Counted from the stretch's first letter, positions 52,496 through 61,048 are shown. The stretch is 64,000 nt of DNA from Muriicola sp041358175 (GCF_041358175.1 NZ_JBGKBE010000001.1:310001-374000); one strand, 5' to 3'. Notes: generated by a model not told the origin, from the letters alone. Made by a program: numbers and translations.

Positions 52496-53959
52496 ATGAA
52501 CTATTTCAAGAGATCTTTATTGCTGTGTTGCCTGCTGTTGTTCTCCTGTAAAGAGTACAAAGTGGGGAAAAATAGTACTCAACCAGTAAAGCAGGCAAAA
52601 AGAGACCTGGCAGAGATACAAGCCGATGGAAAATTACATGCACTTATTGCCTATAGTGCTACGAGTTATTTTCTCTATCGGGGCCAACCCATGGGGTATG
52701 AATACGAATTGCTCAAACGACTTGCCGACGACCTTGGGGTAGAACTGGTGCTTCACGTTTCCCGTGACCTGGACGAAATGCTGGACGAACTTCAAAAAGG
52801 CGAAGTAGACATTGTGGCCCACGGTCTGGCAATTACTGCTGAGCGTAAACGGGAAGTCTCTTTTGCCGAATACCTTTATATCACAGAACAGGTATTGGTG
52901 CAGCGCAAGCCTGATAGCTGGCGTAAAATGACCCTAGACAACATCCGGGAGAGGATGGTGAGTGATCCCATAGAACTTATCGGGGATACCGTTTCTGTTC
53001 GAAAAAACTCCTCCTATTTTAAAAGGATAAAAAATCTTTCCCGTGAAATCGGGGGAGAAATCATCATTGATACTTTAACAGGGAATTACGCTACCGATGA
53101 AATAATTAAAATGGTAGCAGAAGGGGAGATCAAATATACCCTGGCGGATAAAAACCTGGCATCCATCAATGCATCCTACTACCCTAATTTGGATGTGTCG
53201 GTTCCTTTGAGTTTCTCCCAGCGTATTGCTTGGGCTTTAAGGCCCGAAGCAAAGCAATTGCTAAAGGCGACCAATGAGTGGATAAAAAAAGAGAAAAAGG
53301 AAACCGACTATTACGTTATCTACAACAAGTATTTTAAAAATAAAAGGAGTTTCAGACGAAGGGTCAATAGCCCATTTTACAGCCTTAACCAAAAACAGAT
53401 CAGTCGGTACGATCCTATTATCAAGGAGAACTCGAAGTTATTGGGGTGGGACTGGCGATTACTGGCCTCCCTCATTTATCAGGAATCCCGTTTCGATCCG
53501 AATGCAGAATCCTGGACCGGTGCAAAGGGACTCATGCAGCTTATGCCGGGAACTGCACAGGATTTAGGAGTAACCGAAACTGCCGATGCCGGAGAGGTGA
53601 TCCGCGCTGGCTCTAAATACCTCAGGCAGCTATACCGGAATTTTGCACAAGTGAAAGACACGGTTCAGCGTATTAAATTTACAATGGCAGCATATAACTG
53701 TGGGTATAGTCATGTTCTGGATGCACAGAACCTGGCACGTGAAAAGGGGCTGAAAGACAGTATCTGGGACGATCATGTGGAAAAGATGATCCTGGCCCTG
53801 AGTTTTCCTAAAAATTACAATCATGAGGTAGTTAAGTTCGGTTATGTAAGAGGTTTGGAACCTTTTCAATATGTTGAACAGATCTTTCAACGATACGACC
53901 ATTACCAGAAATTTATCGACAGGGAGGAGCCGGCAAACAGAAGTCTAGCGGGTTCTTAG
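52496..53959 (+). CDS. MltF-like lytic transglycosylase lipoprotein
   Basis: The protein has 487 aa from ATG 52496. A lipobox ends the signal peptide (LLLFSC). A periplasmic binding-protein domain (SBP family 3) covers about residues 40-270, and a C-terminal transglycosylase SLT domain follows with catalytic E330 (IYQESRFDP) and GAKGLMQLMPGTA. It cuts peptidoglycan with formation of anhydro-muramyl ends, and the N-terminal domain may sense muropeptides. It is convergent with a CotH-like gene, overlapping by 15 bases. Confidence 0.9.
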   Translation: MNYFKRSLLLCCLLLFSCKEYKVGKNSTQPVKQAKRDLAEIQADGKLHALIAYSATSYFLYRGQPMGYEYELLKRLADDLGVELVLHVSRDLDEMLDELQKGEVDIVAHGLAITAERKREVSFAEYLYITEQVLVQRKPDSWRKMTLDNIRERMVSDPIELIGDTVSVRKNSSYFKRIKNLSREIGGEIIIDTLTGNYATDEIIKMVAEGEIKYTLADKNLASINASYYPNLDVSVPLSFSQRIAWALRPEAKQLLKATNEWIKKEKKETDYYVIYNKYFKNKRSFRRRVNSPFYSLNQKQISRYDPIIKENSKLLGWDWRLLASLIYQESRFDPNAESWTGAKGLMQLMPGTAQDLGVTETADAGEVIRAGSKYLRQLYRNFAQVKDTVQRIKFTMAAYNCGYSHVLDAQNLAREKGLKDSIWDDHVEKMILALSFPKNYNHEVVKFGYVRGLEPFQYVEQIFQRYDHYQKFIDREEPANRSLAGS

Positions 53960-54991
53960 CCTACCCAAAATCTGTTTTGTAAATTTTTTATCTTCTTCAA
54001 GTATATCAAAAAAGGAGGTGATAAAATCGGCAGCTTCTTTATACTGACCCGGGTCCTGAAACCGATCTTTTATTTTGACAATTTCATTGAGCATAAACGG
54101 TTTTTTAGCCAGGCAGGCCTGCCTCACCTCTTCCAGATATGACTCCTCGCGCTCATATCCTTTATAAATTCTGTCTGTAACCATCGAAATGGAGCCGGAT
54201 AAATTCTGTATGTTGGTTACGGCGGCATAAGGAGCATTGACCAGCCCGGACATATCAAAATCGTATGGGACAGGAATAATTTTATTGTTCGTAAAGAGAA
54301 GTTTCTGATTGTGTTGTTGCTTGGTGGAATAGTCGGTGTTTGCAATCATAAACTGAAAAAAAGAGTTCTGGATGGAGGAGATAGGATCGTGTTGCAGTGG
54401 ATGGATAAGTCGTTTTATCTCCTGCCCTTTATATCGCAGCGTTAAATAGTCCATATCTTCAATAAGAAATCCGATTACGCCATGCGTGACCTCCCGCCTG
54501 CCTTTCGCCTCAACAAGGGATATTTCGGTAAGGCGGGTTTTAAAATGATAGGGGGCCAGAATTTCGTATAGTTTATAAGCAAGGTATTCCCTTAGTACAT
54601 AATCACTGGTATTTCTGTCTAGCAGACAAGGAAGAACTAATTTGAGTTTCCTATTGCCTTCAAAGGGCGTTCCTTCAATCCTGGAGTTAGAGAATTTTAA
54701 TTTTAGGGGAGCGAAATAACAGGTTTTTCGTCTGAAATTTCCTCTTGCCCTTAGTTTAACCGAGAGGGAATCCCAGTTATTTCCCGCCTTATACCAGATC
54801 ATAGAAGCGAGGTAAGTACTGTCATTGGTTTCCTTCTTTACCTGCTTGTTAGAATACTTAAGTTTGATGGAGAGTGGTGCCTCCTCACTGAAAAGTGGTG
54901 ACCAGGCTTTTTCTGAATTAACTACTGCGATGTCCTGCCCATATCCGGGAAAGCATAAGGTGAAGAGAAAGCTGAAAATGATGGCTTTCAT
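53945..54991 (-). CDS. CotH-like putative secreted protein kinase
   Basis: The protein has 348 aa from ATG 54991, with a signal peptide ending CFPGYGQ; an in-frame ATG at 55066 would add 25 residues. VKLRARGNFRRKTCYFAPLKLKF, DYVLREYLAYKLYEIL and QQHNQKLL followed by VPYDFDMSG match the atypical kinase CotH family weakly, including the DFD metal motif. It would act in the periplasm or outside; the substrate is unknown. An alternative is a lineage-specific CotH-like fold without activity. Confidence 0.65.
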   Translation of the reverse strand: MKAIIFSFLFTLCFPGYGQDIAVVNSEKAWSPLFSEEAPLSIKLKYSNKQVKKETNDSTYLASMIWYKAGNNWDSLSVKLRARGNFRRKTCYFAPLKLKFSNSRIEGTPFEGNRKLKLVLPCLLDRNTSDYVLREYLAYKLYEILAPYHFKTRLTEISLVEAKGRREVTHGVIGFLIEDMDYLTLRYKGQEIKRLIHPLQHDPISSIQNSFFQFMIANTDYSTKQQHNQKLLFTNNKIIPVPYDFDMSGLVNAPYAAVTNIQNLSGSISMVTDRIYKGYEREESYLEEVRQACLAKKPFMLNEIVKIKDRFQDPGQYKEAADFITSFFDILEEDKKFTKQILGRLRTR

Positions 54992-55102
54992 ACTCTTGGT
55001 TTTTATCTGGCTGATCTGTCCCTGTAAGATACATATAATTGCACAAGCTGATGAATAAGTGACCACTTGAAAACTCTGTTGTAAGAAAGGACTGTTAAGG
55101 TA

Positions 55103-55132
55103 TTGTTAATGTATTAACTTTTCTTTAACTTG
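55103..55132 (+). promoter_or_regulatory. Putative promoter and small palindrome before the 58-aa gene
   Basis: TTG at 55103-55105, 20 nt, then TAACTTG at 55126-55132. The spacer contains the perfect palindrome GTTAAT-GT-ATTAAC (55105-55118), a possible operator that would block the -33 region. Confidence 0.4.
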
Positions 55133-55157
55133 TGAATTATACCAGTAATGTGATCTA

Positions 55158-55334
55158 ATGGATGAATCAACACGATTATTTGGAGCCAGGATATGTACGG
55201 GACTGCTGTTAATTACTATAGTAACCCTCGTTATTTTAACCTACCAGGAGTATTCTGCTGAATTAGCCAGGGAAGCCGAATTCTATGTCGCTTCCTCCTT
55301 AAATCAATTTGACACCACTCTGGCGGTCAAATAA
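55158..55334 (+). CDS. Small single-pass membrane protein, 58 aa
   Basis: An ATG at 55158 opens a 58-codon frame ending TAA at 55332-55334. It encodes a short polar start (MDESTRLFGARI), one strong membrane helix (CTGLLLITIVTLVILTY) and a polar C-terminal half with several glutamates. No family recognised. It has a promoter-like sequence 26 bases upstream and a terminator 73 bases downstream, a complete small transcription unit. It is too short for most gene finders; support comes from its composition and signals. Confidence 0.5.
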   Translation: MDESTRLFGARICTGLLLITIVTLVILTYQEYSAELAREAEFYVASSLNQFDTTLAVK

Positions 55335-55406
55335 AGAGTCGCCCTTACGGTTATGCTGCTACCCGGGCTTTTAATATCTGAAAAATTACATCAATTGGAC
55401 CATGAC

Positions 55407-55435
55407 AATCCGGTAGTTCTACTGCCGGATTTTTT
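55407..55435 (+). terminator. Intrinsic terminator downstream of the 58-aa gene
   Basis: AATCCGG (55407-55413) and CCGGATT (55425-55431) with extra inner pairs (AGT/ACT) and six T. Strong. Confidence 0.82.
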
Positions 55436-55713
55436 AATTCAAAGGTCTTCCGGCACCCATAGTACGGTGATTTTTGCTTGCCATTTCAATATTTTATTTA
55501 AAAAATTTCGGGAAAAAGTGACCTCCGTCAAAAAAAGGGGTCTTAAGTATGGGAACACATCCCGATGAATAACTAAATCAACTGAAATGAAATCGAAAAG
55601 TATAATGCAAGCTGTTCAATGGGCCGCCCATGAACGCTTTTGTCGCTATGCTTTAATGTTTCACTATCTTGGTGGCCGTTATCATTGCTCAGAATGGCAA
55701 CCAACCGTAACTC
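55436..55713. other. Gene-free stretch before the sigma factor
   Basis: No convincing gene. A 47-codon frame from ATG 55587 runs into the sigma gene. In a different frame, 55632-55706 contains MNAFVAML, a stop, then a hydrophobic run (FTILVAVIIAQNG) and another stop, which looks like a broken small membrane protein. The sigma factor promoter should lie here but no good TTG/TAnnTTTG pair was found, which would fit autoregulation through a different -10/-35. Confidence 0.4.
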
Positions 55714-56346
55714 ATGGTAACAATACTTAGAAAATTATTTCTGGTAGTCATCGGGGATCGGAATAAATCGGCCCTCGACAAGGATCATCCATACCGAGAA
55801 CTCTCTGATGAGGAATTGGTAGAGAAGATCGTGGCGACAAACAACACTCTATTATTCGGAATAATTTATGACCGGTACGCAGACAGGGTGTATACCAAGT
55901 GTTCCGGGTTTGCCCAATCTGAAGACGAGGCAGAAGACCTCACCCAGGATGTTTTCCTTACCATTTATATCAAGCTGGGCGGCTTTAGGGGTATCTCCAA
56001 ATTCTCGAGTTGGGTCTATTCCATCACCTATAACTTTTGCGTCAATTATGTTACCAGGAATAAAGGGCGAAAGATCAGTGAACAATCTGAAAAGTTCGAT
56101 GCAACAGAACATCAACTGGTTGGTGAGGTAGAAGATAGGAGTTTCTTCCACATGCGTTCTGATAAATTAAAATCTGTACTGGAACAAATCCCTCCGGAAG
56201 ACAAGACCCTGCTGTTGCTAAAATACCAGGACGATATTTCGGTAAAAGAATTATGCGCCTTATTAGACCTTGGCGAAAGTGCAGTAAAAATGCGACTGAA
56301 AAGAGCCAAGGCAAAAACATTAGCAACCTATAACGCAATCCCCTGA
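55714..56346 (+). CDS. ECF-type RNA polymerase sigma factor
   Basis: A 210-aa group 4 sigma factor. Region 2 spans LFGIIYDRYADRVYTKC through EDEAEDLTQDVFLTIYIKL, and region 2.4 includes FSSWVYSITYNFCVNYV. Region 4 near the C-terminus is a helix-turn-helix (ISVKELCALLDLGESAVKMRLKRAKA). No region 3. It directs transcription of a small stress regulon. The following genes (63-aa protein, MscS-like channel, YegP-like, DUF3078, MscL) run the same way and are natural candidates for control. No classical membrane anti-sigma factor is next to it. Confidence 0.92.
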   Translation: MVTILRKLFLVVIGDRNKSALDKDHPYRELSDEELVEKIVATNNTLLFGIIYDRYADRVYTKCSGFAQSEDEAEDLTQDVFLTIYIKLGGFRGISKFSSWVYSITYNFCVNYVTRNKGRKISEQSEKFDATEHQLVGEVEDRSFFHMRSDKLKSVLEQIPPEDKTLLLLKYQDDISVKELCALLDLGESAVKMRLKRAKAKTLATYNAIP

Positions 56347-56537
56347 TGGCAGAAAACGTACAAAATCCTTTTAAAGATCTCGGCAAACGAATCATGGAGG
56401 CTCCGCCAAACCTGAAAAAGAAGGTGATGCAGGACGTGGCTGCTGCCAAACTATTTATGGACCTCGCCTCCCTATATACGCTTAATACGAAGGAGTTAAT
56501 CGCAAGTTTGTTTAAAACAAGAAAAAAAGACCAATAA
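56346..56537 (+). CDS. Small protein coupled to the sigma factor, 63 aa
   Basis: The ATG overlaps the sigma stop by one base (TGATG), so the two are translationally coupled. It encodes a soluble, mostly helical protein (KRIMEAPPNLKKKVMQDVAAAKLFMDLASLY) with a basic end. No zinc-binding HxxxCxxC anti-sigma motif and no membrane helix. The coupling suggests a regulator of the sigma factor, possibly an unusual anti-sigma factor; this is inference. Confidence 0.75.
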   Translation: MAENVQNPFKDLGKRIMEAPPNLKKKVMQDVAAAKLFMDLASLYTLNTKELIASLFKTRKKDQ

Positions 56538-56550
56538 ATACTTCACTATT

Positions 56551-57369
56551 ATGGAAACACTAGGAAGCTTAGCAACAGACTCACTAAAGTCCATAGTCTC
56601 GGATATTGTCTCGGCATTGCCCGGTATCCTTGGCGCAATCATCGTCCTGATTATCGGATGGCTGATTATCAAGATCATTGGGTTTGTACTGAAAAAAATT
56701 CTCAGACTGGCACGGGTCGATTCCCTGTCTGATAAAATAAACGACGCCCATTTATTTGGGGAGGAGAGCAAAATTAAAGTAGATGTCATAAAAATCCTCC
56801 TGGGCTTTATCAAAGGTGTCCTATGGATCACCTTTATCATTGTAGCTGCAGAGGTCATGGGTCTCACTATCATCTCAACCGAAATATCAAACCTTCTGCG
56901 ATACCTTCCTGTACTGCTAAGTGCGGTGGTTATTTTTATGATCGGGATGTATGCTGCCAGACTTATTAAAAAGGCCCTGATAAGCATTTTTGATTCTATG
57001 GGAGTGGGGGGTTCAAAGATCATAAGTGGCATCGTTTACTATATGATCATCATCTTCGTGCTTGTCACAGCCCTTAACCAGGCTGGAATCGATACGGCGA
57101 TCATCACCAGTAATATCACCATGATTATTGGGGCCTTCCTCCTGGCTTTTGCCATTGGCCTCGGCCTGGGATCGAGAGAGGTAGTGGGGAAGTTGTTGAA
57201 CACCTTCTATGCCAGAAAGACGTATGCTGTTGGGGACGCCATCAAAACCAAAAAAATTGAAGGTACGATTGAGGCCATAGAGGGAATCCTTGTAACTATC
57301 AAGACCAAAGAAGGGAAAATTGTGATTCCTATAGAGGATCTGGTACAAAACAAGGTAGAACTGAAATAA
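56551..57369 (+). CDS. MscS-like mechanosensitive channel (TM-helix type)
   Basis: A 272-aa membrane protein with four helices (about residues 22-50, 88-110, 120-142 and 165-185). The pore-lining segment follows (IGAFLLAFAIGLGLGSREVVGKLL), then a short MscS beta domain (YAVGDAIKTKKIEGTIEAIEG, then IVIPIEDLVQN). It lacks the large C-terminal cage of E. coli MscS. It probably opens at hypo-osmotic shock. It lies 13 bases after the 63-aa gene, so is in the sigma operon. Confidence 0.87.
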   Translation: METLGSLATDSLKSIVSDIVSALPGILGAIIVLIIGWLIIKIIGFVLKKILRLARVDSLSDKINDAHLFGEESKIKVDVIKILLGFIKGVLWITFIIVAAEVMGLTIISTEISNLLRYLPVLLSAVVIFMIGMYAARLIKKALISIFDSMGVGGSKIISGIVYYMIIIFVLVTALNQAGIDTAIITSNITMIIGAFLLAFAIGLGLGSREVVGKLLNTFYARKTYAVGDAIKTKKIEGTIEAIEGILVTIKTKEGKIVIPIEDLVQNKVELK

Positions 57370-57465
57370 GGAATAACAGGGAGAAGAATCCCGTCACCAT
57401 ACAGAAACCAGTACAATAGAAATATAAATCAATAAATAGAGTAATTAAATAGTAAAATTAAAACA

Positions 57466-57795
57466 ATGGGAAAATTTGAAATCAGAAAAACAAAATCAGG
57501 TCAGTACAAATTCGATCTGAAAGCGTCTAACGGACAGGTCATCCTGAGTAGCGAAACCTACAAGAGTAAAGCGAGCTGCAAGAAAGGGATTCATTCGGTA
57601 ATGAACAACGCCTCAGAAGACAAACGTTTCGACAGGAAAACAGCTAAAAACGGCAGTCCGTATTTTAATATGAAAGCGAGAAACGGACAAATTATCGGTA
57701 CAAGTGAGATGTATTCCAATGCCAGCGGGATGGAAAATGGGATCGCATCGGTAAAGAAAAATGCGGTAGATGCTTCCATCGATGACCAGTCTTAA
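57466..57795 (+). CDS. YegP-family protein with two DUF1508 repeats
   Basis: A 109-aa protein of two tandem DUF1508 units: residues 1-52 (GKFEIRKTKSGQYKFDLKASNGQVIL, YKSKASCKKGIHSV) and 55-104 (RFDRKTAKNGSPYFNMKARNGQIIG, MENGIASVKKNA). Each forms a small beta-alpha unit; the function is unknown, but YegP-type proteins are often stress-induced. Spacing of 96 bases after the MscS-like gene allows an internal promoter, though none is clear. Confidence 0.9.
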   Translation: MGKFEIRKTKSGQYKFDLKASNGQVILSSETYKSKASCKKGIHSVMNNASEDKRFDRKTAKNGSPYFNMKARNGQIIGTSEMYSNASGMENGIASVKKNAVDASIDDQS

Positions 57796-57829
57796 ATAAA
57801 ATTAATTGATAACTACAAATACAAGAACG

Positions 57830-58756
57830 ATGAAGAAAAGAGGATTACTTGCTTTATTCCTGTTGGCAGGAATGCTTGCCTATTCGCAAACCGAAGCAGA
57901 ACTCAAAGCAGAAAAGGCCGTAAAGAAGGATTCTATCGCGGCCATCCAGGGCAGGGTAAACGCCCTTCAATCACAAATTGATGCCTTGCCAGGTTGGAAG
58001 ACCGGGGCATTCGGCACCATTGGGGTCAACCTGTCTAGCTTTAACAATTGGTATTCCCAGGGGTTCCCTAACAACTCGGCAGGAAATATCGGGTTTACTG
58101 TCAACGCCTTTGCAAATCTCAAGGAAGAAAAATTCTTCTGGAGAAATTCGGCAAATGTGAATCTCCAGTGGGTAAAGCTCGATGATAAGGACGATGCAAC
58201 TGATTCTGACAGCTTCCGGGAAGCCACAGATGTGTTTAATATCACTTCCCTTTACGGACGAAAACTGAGTGAAAAATTTGCGATATCTACCCTTGGGGAA
58301 TACCGTACAACCATCCTCAATAATTTCAACGATCCGGGATACCTCGATATTGGGGTTGGGGGAACTTGGACGCCCACTGACAATCTGGTAGTGGTCATCC
58401 ATCCGTTAAACTACAACTTTGTCTTCAGCAGTGAGGACACCATCTTTAACTCCTCCCTTGGAGCAAAAATCGTTGCCGATTATACCCGTCAGGTGGGAGC
58501 TATAAACTTTAAGAGTAACCTCTCTTTATTCCAGAGTTATGAAAGCGGAGATCTCAGCAACTGGACATGGATTAACTCCTTTTCCTATACGCTGTGGAAA
58601 ATGATTGGGGTTGGTTTCGACTTTGGCCTGAGAAACAACAAGCAGGAAGCCCTGAACTATTCTATTAATACCCTGGGCAATACAACTGAGACTTTCGACA
58701 CTGTAGATAACGACTTGCAGACATACTGGACCATTGGTCTTAGCTATGCATTCTGA
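57830..58756 (+). CDS. DUF3078-family outer-membrane protein
   Basis: The protein has 308 aa from ATG 57830 (MKKRGLLALFLLAGMLAYSQ signal peptide); the in-frame TTG at 57806 is unlikely. A short coiled segment (EAELKAEKAVKKDSIAAIQGRVNALQ) precedes a predicted beta-barrel. The barrel has the DUF3078 hallmark (GTIGVNLSSFNNWYSQGF) and an aromatic C-terminus (YWTIGLSYAF) typical of outer-membrane insertion. Function unknown. It sits between stress and channel genes of the sigma block. Confidence 0.87.
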   Translation: MKKRGLLALFLLAGMLAYSQTEAELKAEKAVKKDSIAAIQGRVNALQSQIDALPGWKTGAFGTIGVNLSSFNNWYSQGFPNNSAGNIGFTVNAFANLKEEKFFWRNSANVNLQWVKLDDKDDATDSDSFREATDVFNITSLYGRKLSEKFAISTLGEYRTTILNNFNDPGYLDIGVGGTWTPTDNLVVVIHPLNYNFVFSSEDTIFNSSLGAKIVADYTRQVGAINFKSNLSLFQSYESGDLSNWTWINSFSYTLWKMIGVGFDFGLRNNKQEALNYSINTLGNTTETFDTVDNDLQTYWTIGLSYAF

Positions 58757-58809
58757 TAAGAGTAACAAGAATACTAAACACAATTATTAATCATTTAAAC
58801 TTTAAAACA

Positions 58810-59211
58810 ATGCTAAAAGAATTCAAGAATTTTATTATGACCGGCAATGTCATTGAATTTGCCGTAGCCGTTATCCTGGCCGGAGCCGTTGGCCTGGTAG
58901 TAAACGGATTTGTAAACGACATCGTAATGCCCGTAGTTGGTGAATTCACCGGGGGAGTCGACTTTGCAAACCTCAAGTACGTACTTACTGAAGCTTCAGG
59001 AGTTGCCGGAGAGGCCGGTGCCATTGCTGAAAACGCCATCCGTTACGGGGCGTGGATCAACACTATCGTCAACCTGATTATCGTAGGATTCGTGCTATTT
59101 ATGATCGTTAAGGCGTATAACAAAACTAAAAAACCGCCTGCACCTGCTGCTCCTAAAGGACCTAGTCAGGAAGAATTACTGGCAGAGATACGCGACTTGC
59201 TGAAGAAGTAA
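58810..59211 (+). CDS. mscL: Large-conductance mechanosensitive channel MscL (copy 2)
   Basis: This 133-aa MscL differs from copy 1 (29471) at eight positions (for example SQ to GL in TM1, K to N in the loop) and lacks the last residue, about 94% identity. The DNA differs at many third codon positions, so the two copies are not a fresh duplication. It ends the run that starts with the ECF sigma factor and contains an MscS-like channel, suggesting an inducible second MscL under osmotic or envelope stress. Own terminator downstream. Confidence 0.95.
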   Translation: MLKEFKNFIMTGNVIEFAVAVILAGAVGLVVNGFVNDIVMPVVGEFTGGVDFANLKYVLTEASGVAGEAGAIAENAIRYGAWINTIVNLIIVGFVLFMIVKAYNKTKKPPAPAAPKGPSQEELLAEIRDLLKK

Positions 59212-59237
59212 GCATATTACCCCAAATCAACGAAAGG

Positions 59238-59268
59238 CCCCCTGTGTGATCATTGTCAGGGGGTTTTT
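59238..59268 (+). terminator. Intrinsic terminator after mscL copy 2
   Basis: CCCCCTG (59238-59244) and CAGGGGG (59257-59263) with a twelve-base loop and T5. Closes the sigma-factor block. Confidence 0.88.
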
Positions 59269-59334
59269 CAATTTAAAGTGCTGCCGTATTTCAGTATCTG
59301 TTTTATACATTGCAAAAGAAACAGATCTACTAAC

Positions 59335-59847
59335 ATGATTCAGAAATTAGGTCTTGGCGGAGGCTGCCACTGGTGTACCGAAGCGATCTTTCAAAGCCTG
59401 AAAGGGGTTTCGGATGTACAGCAGGGATGGGTTTCTTCCACTGAAGCCATGTCTTTTTCCGAGGCGATACTGTTGTCTTTTAATCCTGCAGAAATAACAC
59501 TTTGGGATCTCTTACACATCCACCTCGATACCCATAGTGCCACCTCAGCTCACCAGATGCGTAAGAAATACCGATCAGCGATTTACGTTTTCTCAAAAAC
59601 CCAAAAGGCTGAAGTGGAAAATACACTGGAAGCATTACAAACTGAATATTCAGAAAAGCTAATTATCCAGGTACTCCCATTTAATGATTTCAGGAAAAAC
59701 AGTGAAGAGTACCTCAACTATTATCGCAGGGATCCTGAAAAACCATTTTGCAGAAACGTGATCAATCCTAAACTTAATAAGCTCCGGAAAAAGTACAGAA
59801 AGCAACTAGATCCGGATAAAATTTCCCTTTCTGAAGCAGGAGAATAG
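59335..59847 (+). CDS. MsrA-like peptide-methionine (S)-S-oxide reductase
   Basis: The protein has 170 aa from ATG 59335 (MIQKLGLGGGCHWCTEAIF); an ORF extension upstream to 59278 has no family resemblance. The MsrA active-site motif is written GGCHWCTEA instead of the usual GCFWG/CxE, keeping the catalytic C11 and the glutamate. Later HLDTHSATSAHQMRKKYRSAIYVF replaces the normal H-x-D-P-T...NRQGNDxGxQYRS region, so this is a divergent paralog. Its substrate may differ from methionine sulfoxide. Confidence 0.78.
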   Translation: MIQKLGLGGGCHWCTEAIFQSLKGVSDVQQGWVSSTEAMSFSEAILLSFNPAEITLWDLLHIHLDTHSATSAHQMRKKYRSAIYVFSKTQKAEVENTLEALQTEYSEKLIIQVLPFNDFRKNSEEYLNYYRRDPEKPFCRNVINPKLNKLRKKYRKQLDPDKISLSEAGE

Positions 59848-59860
59848 CGCAACCGACGTT

Positions 59861-59890
59861 TTGTGATCTGCCTAATAATGAGTACCTTAT
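59861..59890 (+). promoter_or_regulatory. Putative promoter of the DoxX gene
   Basis: TTG at 59861-59863, exactly 19 nt, then TACCTTAT at 59883-59890 (two mismatches in the last positions of TAnnTTTG). A start near 59897 leaves about 22 nt before the ATG. Confidence 0.45.
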
Positions 59891-59918
59891 ACAGGGTAAT
59901 CATTAAAATTTCAGCGTT

Positions 59919-60341
59919 ATGGGAACAATAAAGGCATGGAATAAATGGGCCAATGCCCATACGTATTACGGGCTCGACATCATACGTGCAGCTCTCGGGT
60001 TCTTTCTGATCTTAAAAGGAGTAGACTTTATGTCTGATGCGGGAGCTATGGCTCTGGTTATGGATCCCTTCCGCGAACTTCCGGGCAGTATGATGATCAT
60101 CCACTACGTGGCAGCCGCTCATTTCGTCGGAGGATTTTTTATCATCATTGGCCTGTTGACCCGCTGGAGTGTTGCATTGCAGATGCCCATTCTGATAGGG
60201 GCCATCCTTACCAATTTCCTGGGCGTAATGGTCATGAGCAACCTCATCCAGGCTGTTGTTGTATTTCTGATTTGTGCTTTCTTTATTTTCTATGGATCGG
60301 GGAAACACTCGCTCGACTATTATCTGAAGATGCAGAAATAG
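59919..60341 (+). CDS. DoxX-family membrane protein
   Basis: A 140-aa protein with four helices (about residues 22-38, 58-80, 85-103 and 108-125). DIIRAALGFFLILKGVDF at the start and HFVGGFFIIIGLLTRWSV match the DoxX-like family. DoxX proteins are linked with quinone or thiol redox functions in some bacteria, but this member's role is unknown. Convergent with the haem-binding protein. Confidence 0.85.
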   Translation: MGTIKAWNKWANAHTYYGLDIIRAALGFFLILKGVDFMSDAGAMALVMDPFRELPGSMMIIHYVAAAHFVGGFFIIIGLLTRWSVALQMPILIGAILTNFLGVMVMSNLIQAVVVFLICAFFIFYGSGKHSLDYYLKMQK

Positions 60342-60373
60342 TCGGTTAGGTTTTGATCTATTTTAATTAAAGC

Positions 60374-60868
60374 TTACCTCCTGCTGGGCATCACCAGACT
60401 GTCTGCCGGGTAGGTCTTCGCCAGATAGGTCATCTGATCTTTAGCCCATTTGATGATCAACTGCCGCTGCTCATCCGTTAGATTGGCCTCCGGGTGTAAA
60501 CCGAAATAGGTATAGTCCTTCAAAGGCATCTCCTTCTCTTCCACCATTTCAATGGTTTCCTCTAGCTTATGATTCTGAATAGCGATAGGTCTTTTGGTGA
60601 ATTCAGAAAAATTCAGATGGCCTTTCCCGTGTTCAATATGGTCATTCAGCCACCATCCCACAGGTTGAACCTCAGCATACCAGGGATATACCGTATTATT
60701 TGAATGGCAATCATTACAGGAAACCCTCAGTATTTTATCTACCTCTTCAGGGACCTCATATTTTGTGCTGATATCATAAGTGAGATCGTTACTGTTGTTT
60801 TTCTCTGGTCTGAAGAACTGGATCACCACAAAGGCAAGGATCAAGACGATTCCGATTTTCTTTAACAT
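60374..60868 (-). CDS. Haem-binding domain protein (c-type motif)
   Basis: The 164-aa protein has an N-terminal membrane anchor or signal (KKIGIVLILAFVVIQFF) and a cytochrome-type CNDCH (C51, C54, H55) with downstream YPWYAEVQPVGWW and a methionine-containing EEKEMPLKDYTYFG. It matches the haem_bd family of Bacteroidota periplasmic proteins. One covalently bound haem is expected. Partner unknown. Confidence 0.88.
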   Translation of the reverse strand: MLKKIGIVLILAFVVIQFFRPEKNNSNDLTYDISTKYEVPEEVDKILRVSCNDCHSNNTVYPWYAEVQPVGWWLNDHIEHGKGHLNFSEFTKRPIAIQNHKLEETIEMVEEKEMPLKDYTYFGLHPEANLTDEQRQLIIKWAKDQMTYLAKTYPADSLVMPSRR

Positions 60869-61048
60869 GATAGTTGGATTAGGTTAACATTCCAAAACTA
60901 TACTTTTTCTCTGAAAATAATCAAGAGTCCACATGCCATTTCCAAAAATTAACACCCTTTTAAGGAAGCTTTAAGGATAGAGATTTAATCCTATCTTTAG
61001 TCCGTTGCAACTATTGCAAACATCCCCTTCCAAATATTCCCGGGAATT

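Noticed and set aside
55353..55568. 71-codon frame after the 58-aa gene
   Set aside because: It runs through the strong terminator at 55407-55435 and has no family-like composition.
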